A program made the position numbers and the translations under genes. Positions 15,427-22,433 of a stretch of 64,000 nt of DNA are shown one piece after another; the stretch's first letter is position 1; every line of letters begins with the position of its first letter. Origin of the DNA: Prauserella alba (GTDB lineage: Bacteria > Actinomycetota > Actinomycetes > Mycobacteriales > Pseudonocardiaceae). The notes beneath the pieces were generated by a model. That model saw only the letters and a list, made by a program, of their open reading frames with translations, had not been told where the DNA came from and did not search any database. The stretch covers positions 1,662,841-1,726,840 of the forward strand of contig NZ_JAMTCH010000003.1 of NCBI RefSeq assembly GCF_024171735.1. The letters run 5' to 3'.

Positions 15427-16536
15427 ATGAGCGCGGAGAGTGTGACGGTGCACGTGACGGATCCGCAGGCGGCGCGCTGCGGGTTCCGACATTGCGGGCA
15501 GCCTCTGCCGCCGCCGGGGCCACGTGGCGGACGGCCCTATGAGTTCTGTCCAGACCGCCGATGGCCCGGCGACAAGACGTGCAAGCAACTGGCGGCCGCC
15601 GAGTACGCACTCCGCACCGCGATCGGCGACACCGATCCCCCGACGGCGCTGCGCGAGGCGACCGACACGTTCGCCGATGCCTCACGGCAGGTCCTGGAAC
15701 CACTGCAGACACTGGGCAGCGCGCTCGACGACGTCACGGCCCGCATGCAGGACGAGCTGACCGCAGCCGCCACCCGCGCCGACGAGGCGGACACGGCCGC
15801 CGAAGAGGCCCGGCGAGCCGAGGTTGAGGCCGAGGAACGCGCCACCGAGGCACAGCGCCTCCGGGACGAGGCCGTCGCCGAGGCCGACCGGGCTCGAGCG
15901 GACGCGGACAAGGCGCAGGACACCGCACAGCAGGCGACGTCCTCCGCTGAGGCCGCCGCGCTCGCGCAGGCCCGCGCCGAGGCCACGGCGGAGGCCGCTG
16001 CCGACCGCGCCCGCACCGCCGAGGATCAGAACAAGGTCGTCCGGGCTCGCGTTGACGAGCTCACCGAACGGCTCGACGAGGTGCGACGGCAATTGGCCGA
16101 ACGCACCGGCGAGCGGGACACCGCACAGGCGGCACTCGACGAACACCGCGCACGCAGCCGTGACCTTGAGCAGAGCCTCACCGAACGGTTGACGGCCGCG
16201 ACCACTCAGCTCGACGAGACCCGCGCCGCGGCGGGCGAGGCGGCGCAGCGAGAACAGGACCTCGCGCGGCGGCTCGACGACATGGCGGCCGCCCGGCGGC
16301 AGTCCGACGAGGATCTCATCGCTGTACGCACCGAGCTGGCGGACATCCGGGGCGACGCCGAACGACTCAGGACACGGGCTGCCGAATCCGATCGCGAGCT
16401 TGTGGCCGTCGACCGTGTACTCCGCCGTGTGCGCGCGGCGGTGCTGGACACCGACGGGGACCCGGTCGGCCTCCGCGAACGCGTGCTGCAGGAACTCTTG
16501 AACCACGACGCACCGGCCGACGGAGACGCTTCCTGA
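15427..16536 (+). CDS. Cys-motif/coiled-coil protein of unknown function
   Basis: 369 aa in two parts. Residues 15-55 hold C18-x4-C23-x17-C41-x10-C52 with RCGFRHCG and YEFCPDRRW, a probable zinc-binding or HTH-like head. Residues about 80-345 are a continuous Ala/Glu/Arg-rich coiled coil without Walker motifs, so it is not an SMC ATPase. The layout (small nucleic-acid-binding head, long coiled coil) resembles plasmid KfrA-type proteins and coiled-coil segregation factors, by analogy only. AGGATGG precedes the ATG. A 23-bp palindrome covers its promoter, and a tyrosine recombinase is encoded 1.7 kb downstream. I cannot assign a function. Confidence 0.75.
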   Translation: MSAESVTVHVTDPQAARCGFRHCGQPLPPPGPRGGRPYEFCPDRRWPGDKTCKQLAAAEYALRTAIGDTDPPTALREATDTFADASRQVLEPLQTLGSALDDVTARMQDELTAAATRADEADTAAEEARRAEVEAEERATEAQRLRDEAVAEADRARADADKAQDTAQQATSSAEAAALAQARAEATAEAAADRARTAEDQNKVVRARVDELTERLDEVRRQLAERTGERDTAQAALDEHRARSRDLEQSLTERLTAATTQLDETRAAAGEAAQREQDLARRLDDMAAARRQSDEDLIAVRTELADIRGDAERLRTRAAESDRELVAVDRVLRRVRAAVLDTDGDPVGLRERVLQELLNHDAPADGDAS

Positions 16537-16745
16537 CCCGCACGTCGCAAGCAGGCCGCCTGCGTCAACCCGCAGGACCGGGACGCTGTAGCCCGCTCAG
16601 GTCCCTCGCTGTGGCTGGGCTGCCCACGCTCAGTTCGTCGTCGGTTCCAGACCGGCCGCGCCCTCGGCACGACGGGATCCGGCCGGTTTCGCCGCGGTCT
16701 TCGGCTTCGTGCGTTCCAGGCGTTCCCTTCCAGGCGGAAGTGAGG

Positions 16746-17213
16746 TCATTCGCGCGGGTCGCGGCGGGCGTGGTTCTCGGGGTGATCGGCGACGTTGTCG
16801 TGGAGGTGGGAGAGCAACCGTTCCAGCGTGGCGATGTCGTCGTCCGCGAGTCCGGTGCGGAGCCGACGGTCGAAGGTGGCTGCGGCTTCGCGCATCCGGA
16901 GAAAAGCTGCGTCGCCGCTGCCGGTGAGTTCGACCAGGTGCACGCGGCGGTTGTTGGGGTCGCGGCGGCGGTTCAGGAGACCGTCTCTTTCCATGGCATT
17001 GAGGTGCTGGGTGAGCGTGGCGCCCTTGATGCCGACGGCTGAGGCCAGTTCGCGCTGATTGGACACGGGCCGCGCTTTGAGTGACATGAGCACCAGCCAA
17101 GTCGGACGCGAGCCGCCTGCCGCGGAGAGCGCGTCGTCGAAGGCTTGGCTGACGGCCTTGGCGGTGTTGGCGAGCCGGAGACCGAGCGGTGGCCCTCCCT
17201 GTGGTTGCGGCAT
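16746..17213 (-). CDS. MarR-family transcriptional regulator
   Basis: 155 aa winged-helix regulator. The core reads WLVLMSLKARPVSNQRELASAVGIKGATLTQHLNAMERDGLL with the wing RRDPNNRRVHLVELT, typical of MarR proteins that dimerise and release DNA on binding phenolic or other small ligands. ATG 17213 was chosen since homologues begin near here and the longer frame to 17324 would run through the operator region. It is divergent from a DUF2269-type membrane protein gene, and two matched 16-bp sites lie between them, so it probably controls both. Confidence 0.88.
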   Translation of the reverse strand: MPQPQGGPPLGLRLANTAKAVSQAFDDALSAAGGSRPTWLVLMSLKARPVSNQRELASAVGIKGATLTQHLNAMERDGLLNRRRDPNNRRVHLVELTGSGDAAFLRMREAAATFDRRLRTGLADDDIATLERLLSHLHDNVADHPENHARRDPRE

Positions 17214-17234
17214 GCACGCCAGCGTACCAGGAAG

Positions 17235-17280
17235 CGTTCGGCGACTAACGAATTGACGGCAAACCGTTCGGTGGCTAACG
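17235..17280. promoter_or_regulatory. Paired 16-bp operator sites between MarR and membrane protein genes
   Basis: CGTTCGGCGACTAACG (17235-17250) and CGTTCGGTGGCTAACG (17265-17280) are near-identical, each a partial palindrome (CGTT...AACG), spaced 30 bp centre to centre, that is three helical turns on the same DNA face. They sit 22-67 bp from the MarR start and upstream of the divergent gene, the expected place for a MarR dimer pair. Confidence 0.6.
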
Positions 17281-17353
17281 TTTGGGTGAGAACCCTGAGG
17301 GCAGTGACAGTCCGACCTCTTCACCTGCCGACGACACAGCAGTGGAGATGAGC

Positions 17354-18088
17354 ATGCCGGATCAAGACATCACCCCCGCCGGTGCGAGCGAGGACCGGTA
17401 CGGGGACCGTGCCAGAGGCTCGTGCGAGAGTAAGTCCGAGCACGAGAGTGGCGCCGTGCGTAGCGCCCAGCCTCGGGGGCGGGTGGCACGGCAGCACCCA
17501 CCCCGTCTGGGGCGGCGGGCCAGGAAAGGCGTGCTGGTGGTTCACCTCGTCTCGGCCGGAGCGTGGATCGGACTCGACGTCGTGCTGGCCATCCTCGTGT
17601 TCACCGCACTGCTCACCGACGACGTCCGCACCGCGGCGGTCTCCTATCAGGCACTCCGGCTGTTCGCTGTCTGGCCGTTGTCCACCATCGGCCTGGTCTG
17701 TCTCGCCAGCGGCATCACGCTGGGGTTGGGTACGCGGTACGGACTCGTGCGCTACTGGTGGGTCGCCGCGAAGCTGGCGATCAACATCGTGTTCGTCGCG
17801 CTCGTCCCGCTGGCGCTGCGGCCTGCGGTGAGCGAGGCGGCGGCCTACGGTCGACAACTCACCGACGGCGCACTCGTTACCCTTCCGACCACCGATCTGC
17901 TCTTTCCTCCCATCGTGTCCCCGGCTGGGCTGCTGCTCGCCGTCATTCTGGCTGTCTACAAACCGTGGGGGCGCATCCGCAAAGGTGCCCGCTCCTCGGC
18001 GCGCGCACCTGCGAAGGCCTCCGGATCGCGATCGTGGCCTGAAGCGAACCGTAGGGTCGCCGACTCCCGAACCGATTCGGCCGAGTAG
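17354..18088 (+). CDS. DUF2269-like integral membrane protein
   Basis: About 244 aa. After a polar N-terminal tail (about 55 residues) come four hydrophobic segments: VLVVHLVSAGAWIGLDVVLA, FAVWPLSTIGLVCLASGI, WWVAAKLAINIVFVALVPLA and SPAGLLLAVILAVY. The HLVSAGAWIG opening is typical of DUF2269-type membrane proteins. The C-terminal tail is basic and disordered. GTGGAG ends 7 nt before ATG 17354; ATG 17348 is possible. Function unknown; under likely control of the divergent MarR regulator, as many efflux or envelope-stress genes are. Confidence 0.65.
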   Translation: MPDQDITPAGASEDRYGDRARGSCESKSEHESGAVRSAQPRGRVARQHPPRLGRRARKGVLVVHLVSAGAWIGLDVVLAILVFTALLTDDVRTAAVSYQALRLFAVWPLSTIGLVCLASGITLGLGTRYGLVRYWWVAAKLAINIVFVALVPLALRPAVSEAAAYGRQLTDGALVTLPTTDLLFPPIVSPAGLLLAVILAVYKPWGRIRKGARSSARAPAKASGSRSWPEANRRVADSRTDSAE

Positions 18089-18222
18089 CCCTGGTGGATC
18101 GGGAAGCCCCACGAGCCGTGTTGCCGCGATGGCGACCGCGCCACCGGCACATAACCGTTCTGTTCCCGCGGCCGCGACGTCGCAACTACCGTGCCGGCAA
18201 TCTCGGCCGGTAGCGCCGCACC

Positions 18223-19623
18223 TCACGCCGAGGGGCGATCCGGTTCCGGCCCCGCGTCTCCCGGACCGTCGGGGAACTCGTACTCGCGGTCCTGGTACCA
18301 GGAGCCGGCGACGAGGTCCACGGCGCTGCGCTGGGGGTCGGGCGCGGCGTGGTCGTAGACCTTGCGCGTGGTGTCGATACTGCTGTGCCCGACGTCGCCC
18401 TGCACGTGGGCGAGGTCCGCTCCGGCCTCGACCGCGGTCGTGACGTAGAAGTGCCGCAGCGCGTGCGGATGCATGGCGTCGGCGACCTCGGCCAGCTCCG
18501 CACCCGCGCCGACGGCGACCCGGCGCAGCAACTGCCAGATCGCCTGCCGCTGGAAACGCCGCCCCGTGCGCGTGCGCAGCAACGGCCGGTCGTCGGCAAC
18601 GCCGACGTGGTCGCGCTGCAGCGCCGTCTCCCGCGACCCCGAAGCCTCGCGCAGGCGCAGCCGGTACTCGGTCAGGGCCGCGTCGGCGGGTTCGCTCAGG
18701 TACACGATGCGGGCTTTGCCGCCCTTACCGTGCACCCGCAACGCCCGGCGGCCACGTGTGACGTGCAGATCGGACTCGTCGAGACCGCACAGTTCACTCA
18801 CTCGCAGGCCGAGGGTGAACAGTGCGACGACCGCGGCGGCGCGGGCGGTGTCCACGGGACCCGCTCCCCTGCGCGGCGCCGCCGCCGCGGCGTGCAGCGC
18901 ACGAACCTGCCGGCCGGTCAACGTGACGGTGGCCGACGTGCTCGTGGCGGCGGTCGTCAGGCCGAGCCGCCGCCTGCTCAAGGCCGCCGGATTCCCCGTC
19001 ACGAGGCCGACTTCGGCCAGGTAGGCGTACAGGGTCTTGACGGTCGCGAGGAGCCGGTCGCGCGTGGACGGTGCGGCACCCGCGGCGGTCACGGCCTCGA
19101 GCCACGCCTTCACCTCGCCGCTCGTGACCTGCACCGGGTCGAGTCCCCGCGCGGCGCACCAGCGGAACCAGTGGACCCCGCGCAGCCGGCCGCGGGGCGC
19201 CGGTGGCGGGCGCCGGACCGCGCCGCTGTCGGCCGCTCCGTCCGGCGGGGTCAGCTGCAACGCCGCCGTGTAGGCCGTGACCGCGTCCCGCCAAGCCGTG
19301 CCGGGCGATCCGGTGCCGTGCCGGAGTCCGGCCTCCGAGTGGCTGCCGTCCGGTGTGGACGCGGGTGATGCGGCCGTCGCCGTGATGGTCCGGACCCATT
19401 CCTCGACGTCGACGTTCGTCACCGGCAGTCCCAAGCCCTCGGCGTACGTGCGCCGGGTCTGCACGTTGCCGTAGCCGGTGAGCCAGTCCGCGATCCCCGA
19501 CAGCAACGCGGCCGGGTCGGATGCCCCCGGCCACGGATCCGTCCCGGCCCACGGATCCGTCCCTGCCCACGGATCCGTCCCTGCCCACACCGACCGCGGG
19601 AGGGGAACCGGATGCTCGCTCAT
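18223..19623 (-). CDS. Tyrosine recombinase/integrase (XerC/D-like)
   Basis: 466 aa, longer than XerC/D (about 300). All catalytic residues are present: Arg274 in GLRVSEL, Lys303 in GKGGKAR, His387 and Arg390 in HPHALRHF, His413 in GHSSIDTT and Tyr423 in KVYDHA. The N-terminal 150 residues precede the core-binding domain, include a GTDPWA triple repeat encoded by an 18-bp tandem repeat, and look disordered or regulatory. No phage or plasmid genes and no tRNA lie beside it, so it may be a stranded integrase or a chromosomal recombinase. Divergent from the AraC gene 124 bp away. Confidence 0.88.
   Translation of the reverse strand: MSEHPVPLPRSVWAGTDPWAGTDPWAGTDPWPGASDPAALLSGIADWLTGYGNVQTRRTYAEGLGLPVTNVDVEEWVRTITATAASPASTPDGSHSEAGLRHGTGSPGTAWRDAVTAYTAALQLTPPDGAADSGAVRRPPPAPRGRLRGVHWFRWCAARGLDPVQVTSGEVKAWLEAVTAAGAAPSTRDRLLATVKTLYAYLAEVGLVTGNPAALSRRRLGLTTAATSTSATVTLTGRQVRALHAAAAAPRRGAGPVDTARAAAVVALFTLGLRVSELCGLDESDLHVTRGRRALRVHGKGGKARIVYLSEPADAALTEYRLRLREASGSRETALQRDHVGVADDRPLLRTRTGRRFQRQAIWQLLRRVAVGAGAELAEVADAMHPHALRHFYVTTAVEAGADLAHVQGDVGHSSIDTTRKVYDHAAPDPQRSAVDLVAGSWYQDREYEFPDGPGDAGPEPDRPSA
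19532..19585. repeat. Tandem 18-bp repeat, three copies, inside the recombinase gene
   Basis: CACGGATCCGTCCC recurs at 19532, 19550 and 19568 with a period of 18 bases, encoding three GTDPWA hexapeptides near the recombinase N-terminus. An in-frame, 18-bp unit can expand or contract by slippage without breaking the gene. Confidence 0.8.
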
Positions 19624-19747
19624 CGCGACCGACCGTAGCGCATGGCCCGCCGCCCGGATGGGAGGAAACCCCGCTCGGGCGGCCCCGCGCGACCCCGGCG
19701 GTCGGCGAAGGTGGACCGTGCCGTCGGGCGTCGGCGATGCTGTGGGC

Positions 19748-20587
19748 GTGGAGTACGTGTCCAGAGCGCCGCGTCCGCCACTGGACGGCCTGATCGACGA
19801 CCTCTACTACCTGGCGGGCGCGCCGCCGTACGGCAGGCTGACCCTGCCGCCCGCGCCGTCGGCGTTGCTCGTCTTGAACCTCGGGGACCGGCTGCGCATC
19901 CGCGCCGGGACCGACACCAGGGCGGCCGAGTACGTCGACGGCTGCGTGGTCACCGTGCCCACCCGCGCCTGGGAGTTCGGCTACCCACCGCGGACCTGCA
20001 CCGTCGGCGTGCATTTCAAGCCGTGGGGACCGGCAGCGTTCCTGCCGGTGCCCGCGTCCGAGCTGCGCGACCGGCCGTTGGCGGTGGAGCAGGTGTGGGG
20101 CCGGGCCGCCGTTGCTGAACTGCGGGACCGGCTGGCCACGGCGCCCGGGCCGAACGAGATGCTGACGCTGCTGGAACAGGAGCTGATGCGACGGCTGTGC
20201 GAGACCGCCGGCCTGGGGCTGGTCCGCCACGCGAGCAACGTCATCGCGGCGACCGGCGGGACGGCAGCGATCCGCGATCTGACGGCGACAGCAGGTGTCA
20301 GCAGCACTCATCTGGCACAGCGGTTCAAGGAGCTCGTCGGCCTCACGCCGAAGCGGCTGGCCCGCACCCATCGCTTCTTCTCCGCCGCGTTCCCGATCGA
20401 CCCCGCCGGATCGATCGACTGGAGCGACCTCGCGGGCGACGCAGGCTACTTCGACCAGGCCCATCTGAGCCACGAGTTCCGCGCGTTCACCGGGCGCACC
20501 CCCACCCAGTACGTCGAAGGCCGGCGCCAGTTCCTGCGCGAACATCCCGGCCACGCCCTGGACGGCTGGCCGGTGCCTGCCGATTGA
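19748..20587 (+). CDS. AraC-family transcriptional regulator
   Basis: 279 aa from GTG 19748. The C-terminal third is an AraC double HTH: IRDLTATAGVSSTHLAQRFKELVGLTPKRLART, then WSDLAGDAGYFDQAHLSHEF and FTGRTPTQYVEGRR. The N-terminal part resembles the DUF6597-type sensor domain found in GlxA-independent AraC proteins (YVSRAPRPPLDGLIDDLYYL). Upstream in-frame codons back to 19478 run over the recombinase promoter region, so the later GTG is preferred; GTG 19742 is also possible. It precedes the DHFR-like gene by 71 bases and may regulate it. Confidence 0.85.
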   Translation: MEYVSRAPRPPLDGLIDDLYYLAGAPPYGRLTLPPAPSALLVLNLGDRLRIRAGTDTRAAEYVDGCVVTVPTRAWEFGYPPRTCTVGVHFKPWGPAAFLPVPASELRDRPLAVEQVWGRAAVAELRDRLATAPGPNEMLTLLEQELMRRLCETAGLGLVRHASNVIAATGGTAAIRDLTATAGVSSTHLAQRFKELVGLTPKRLARTHRFFSAAFPIDPAGSIDWSDLAGDAGYFDQAHLSHEFRAFTGRTPTQYVEGRRQFLREHPGHALDGWPVPAD

Positions 20588-20658
20588 TTTCTTACAAGAC
20601 CAGGCCTGCCGACCCACCTATTTTCGAGGCACTTCCAGACAGCGGAAAGGAGAGCCCC

Positions 20659-21240
20659 GTGGGCAAGGTGGTCATGTACAACGTGGTGTCGGTGGACGGC
20701 TTCGTCGCGGATACCCGCGACCAGCCGGGACCGCTGTTCGACTGGTACGTCAACGGTGACCTCCCGCTGGACGAGAGCGGCCAGCTGACGGTGTCGCAGG
20801 CGTCCCACGACTACATCCGGCCGTTCTGGGACGCGGTCGGCGCGTCGATCTTCGGCCGGCACGTCTTCGACATGACCGGCGGCTGGGGCGGGAAGCCTCC
20901 GGGCGAGGTCGACCACGCGGTGATCGTCACCCACCGCCCGGCACCCGAAGGTTGGGATCCCGAGGCGCCGTTCCACTTCGTCCACGGCATCGAGACAGCC
21001 ATGGCCACGGCGCAGGAGCTCGCGGGTGACCGCATCGTGGTAGTCGCCGCCGGCGAGGTCGGTGGCCAGTTGCTCGCCGCGGGCATGGTCGACGAGGTGC
21101 GCATGGACGTCGCACCCGTCGTGATGGGGTCCGGCAAGCGCTACTTCGGGTCCGTCGACACGCAGTACGTGTTGGAGGATCCTGACGTGGTGATTCAGGG
21201 CAGCCGGGTGCTTCACCTGTGCTATCGGGTGCGCCGTTGA
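20659..21240 (+). CDS. Dihydrofolate reductase-like (RibD C-terminal domain) protein
   Basis: 193 aa, DHFR-fold, related to the reductase domain of RibD. Family markers are the N-terminal MYNVVSVDGFVAD, SIFGRHVFDMTGGW, an HGIETAM segment and VVAAGEVGGQLLAAGMVDEV, which forms the NADPH-binding turn. Members of this stand-alone group are NADPH-dependent reductases of unknown substrate and often sit beside regulators. GAAAGGAGAG ends 4 nt before the GTG start. The next gene starts within its stop codon. Confidence 0.85.
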   Translation: MGKVVMYNVVSVDGFVADTRDQPGPLFDWYVNGDLPLDESGQLTVSQASHDYIRPFWDAVGASIFGRHVFDMTGGWGGKPPGEVDHAVIVTHRPAPEGWDPEAPFHFVHGIETAMATAQELAGDRIVVVAAGEVGGQLLAAGMVDEVRMDVAPVVMGSGKRYFGSVDTQYVLEDPDVVIQGSRVLHLCYRVRR

Positions 21241-22184
21241 CCGATCCGCGCAGGTACGGGAAGAAGTGCAGCACGAACGGCGACACGGGATCGAGCCTCC
21301 GCCGGAATGCCTCGACGACCACACCCCGGCCGCGGCGAGGTGGCCGGCTGGTCGACCGCGTCACACAGTTCTGGGTGCGCACGACCGGCCGGCTGGTGGA
21401 TCTGCGGCAGTATTCCTGGTTGGACGGCCCGTGGCACGAACCGGACGTGCTCGGCTCGGACTGGGTTCACCACGAGGCCACGCGCCGAGGCGCCGGCGTC
21501 ACGGAGAAACTCGACAGCGGACTGCTTCCGTCACTGCACGTTCTCGAGGGTGACCACGTGGACCCGGACACGATCGATCCGCGGATCGGTGACTTCTACC
21601 GATGCACCGCGGCCTGGCGGCTGGAGCTGTGGTCACAGTGGACCGCGTGGGCCTGGCCGTTCGGGTGGGCCCTCTCGACGCTGTTCAGCCGCAGGCTGCG
21701 GCAGCTGAGCCTGCCGCTACGGGGACTCGACAACTCGCGGGGCGTGGACAGCCGGGTACTGGTCGTCGAGGATCCGGCAGGCGTGCGACACGGTGCGGCG
21801 TGGCTGCGCGACCTGCGTGCGACCGGCGACACCGTGTTCAGCGGCTGGTACGGCACCGTGACGCTCCCGGGCAGGTCGCAGCCCAGCGTGCGCGTCGTGT
21901 TCCCGTTGCCCAACGGCAGCCTCACCGTCCTCCTTCGGCCGAGCAGCTCCGCCGATGGAGGACTGCGACTGCTGTCGCCGCACGGCGAGTTCGGCGACGA
22001 CGGTGCGTACCTCGTCGTCCGGGCCGATGACGACCACCACGCGTGGGTGCGCCGCATTCCGGTCCACGAACGATTCGACGTGTTCGTCGACGACGAGGGC
22101 ATCCTGCGCACCGACCACGAACTGCACCTGTGGCGGTTCCCGGTGCTCGCCCTGCACTACCGCATGATGCCGCGCCGGCCGTAA
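21237..22184 (+). CDS. Conserved hypothetical protein, translationally coupled to the DHFR-like gene
   Basis: 315 aa from TTG 21237, which overlaps the upstream stop (TTGA). No domain is recognised. A basic Thr/Arg-rich head of about 40 residues precedes a globular region with VTQFWVRTTGRLVDLRQYSWL, a Trp-rich stretch near residue 135 (WRLELWSQWTAWAWPF) that could touch a membrane, and a beta-rich C-terminus ending HLWRFPVLALHYRM. There is no signal peptide or lipobox. The coupling suggests a role tied to the reductase, but nothing shows what. Confidence 0.65.
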   Translation: MTDPRRYGKKCSTNGDTGSSLRRNASTTTPRPRRGGRLVDRVTQFWVRTTGRLVDLRQYSWLDGPWHEPDVLGSDWVHHEATRRGAGVTEKLDSGLLPSLHVLEGDHVDPDTIDPRIGDFYRCTAAWRLELWSQWTAWAWPFGWALSTLFSRRLRQLSLPLRGLDNSRGVDSRVLVVEDPAGVRHGAAWLRDLRATGDTVFSGWYGTVTLPGRSQPSVRVVFPLPNGSLTVLLRPSSSADGGLRLLSPHGEFGDDGAYLVVRADDDHHAWVRRIPVHERFDVFVDDEGILRTDHELHLWRFPVLALHYRMMPRRP

Positions 22185-22187
22185 GCT
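22182..22187 (+). promoter_or_regulatory. -10 box of a likely leaderless transcript (small gene)
   Basis: TAAGCT, overlapping the stop of the previous gene, ends 6 nt before the ATG at 22194. The same hexamer and spacing precede the S9 peptidase gene. Confidence 0.45.
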
Positions 22188-22193
22188 CGGCCG

Positions 22194-22349
22194 ATGACGC
22201 GCCCCGGTGAGATCTCGGAAGGTCTGGTCCCTTCCTTTCACCTGGCCGAACAGGGTCGCGAGGACTTCCACCACGAGTCCACGTTCATGCGCTTCCGTCC
22301 ACTGTCCGAACACGGCACCTGGCGGGGAGGAACGCTCCTGCCGCCGTGA
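22194..22349 (+). CDS. Small protein, 51 aa, unknown
   Basis: Starts MTRPGEISEGLVPSFHLAEQ and ends TWRGGTLLPP. It is acidic-to-neutral, soluble, and rich in His/Phe in the middle (REDFHHESTFMRF). Support is indirect: a TAAGCT leaderless promoter box sits 6 nt upstream and a strong hairpin terminator follows 24 bases after the stop, so the unit is framed as a gene of its own. It could instead be the remnant of a longer gene. No family recognised. Confidence 0.5.
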   Translation: MTRPGEISEGLVPSFHLAEQGREDFHHESTFMRFRPLSEHGTWRGGTLLPP

Positions 22350-22372
22350 CGCCACCGCCGGTCCGGATCGCA

Positions 22373-22419
22373 GACGAAAGGCCGGTTTCACGGGCATCCG
22401 TGGAAACCGGCCTTTCGTC
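22373..22419. terminator. Terminator between the small gene and the band-7 gene
   Basis: GACGAAAGGCCGGTTTCACGG (first base 22373) pairs with 22398-22419 around a GCAT loop, with a single-base bulge in a 21-bp stem. Flanking A- and T-containing ends allow it to work for both converging genes. Confidence 0.8.
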
Positions 22420-22433
22420 CGTGCCGCGTCTGG

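Noticed and set aside
15427-16536. SMC-like segregation ATPase
   Set aside because: Long coiled coil only; no Walker A, Walker B or signature motif.
18223-19623. Prophage integrase
   Set aside because: No capsid, terminase, lysis or excisionase genes and no tRNA attachment site nearby; a mobile element is possible but a prophage is not supported.
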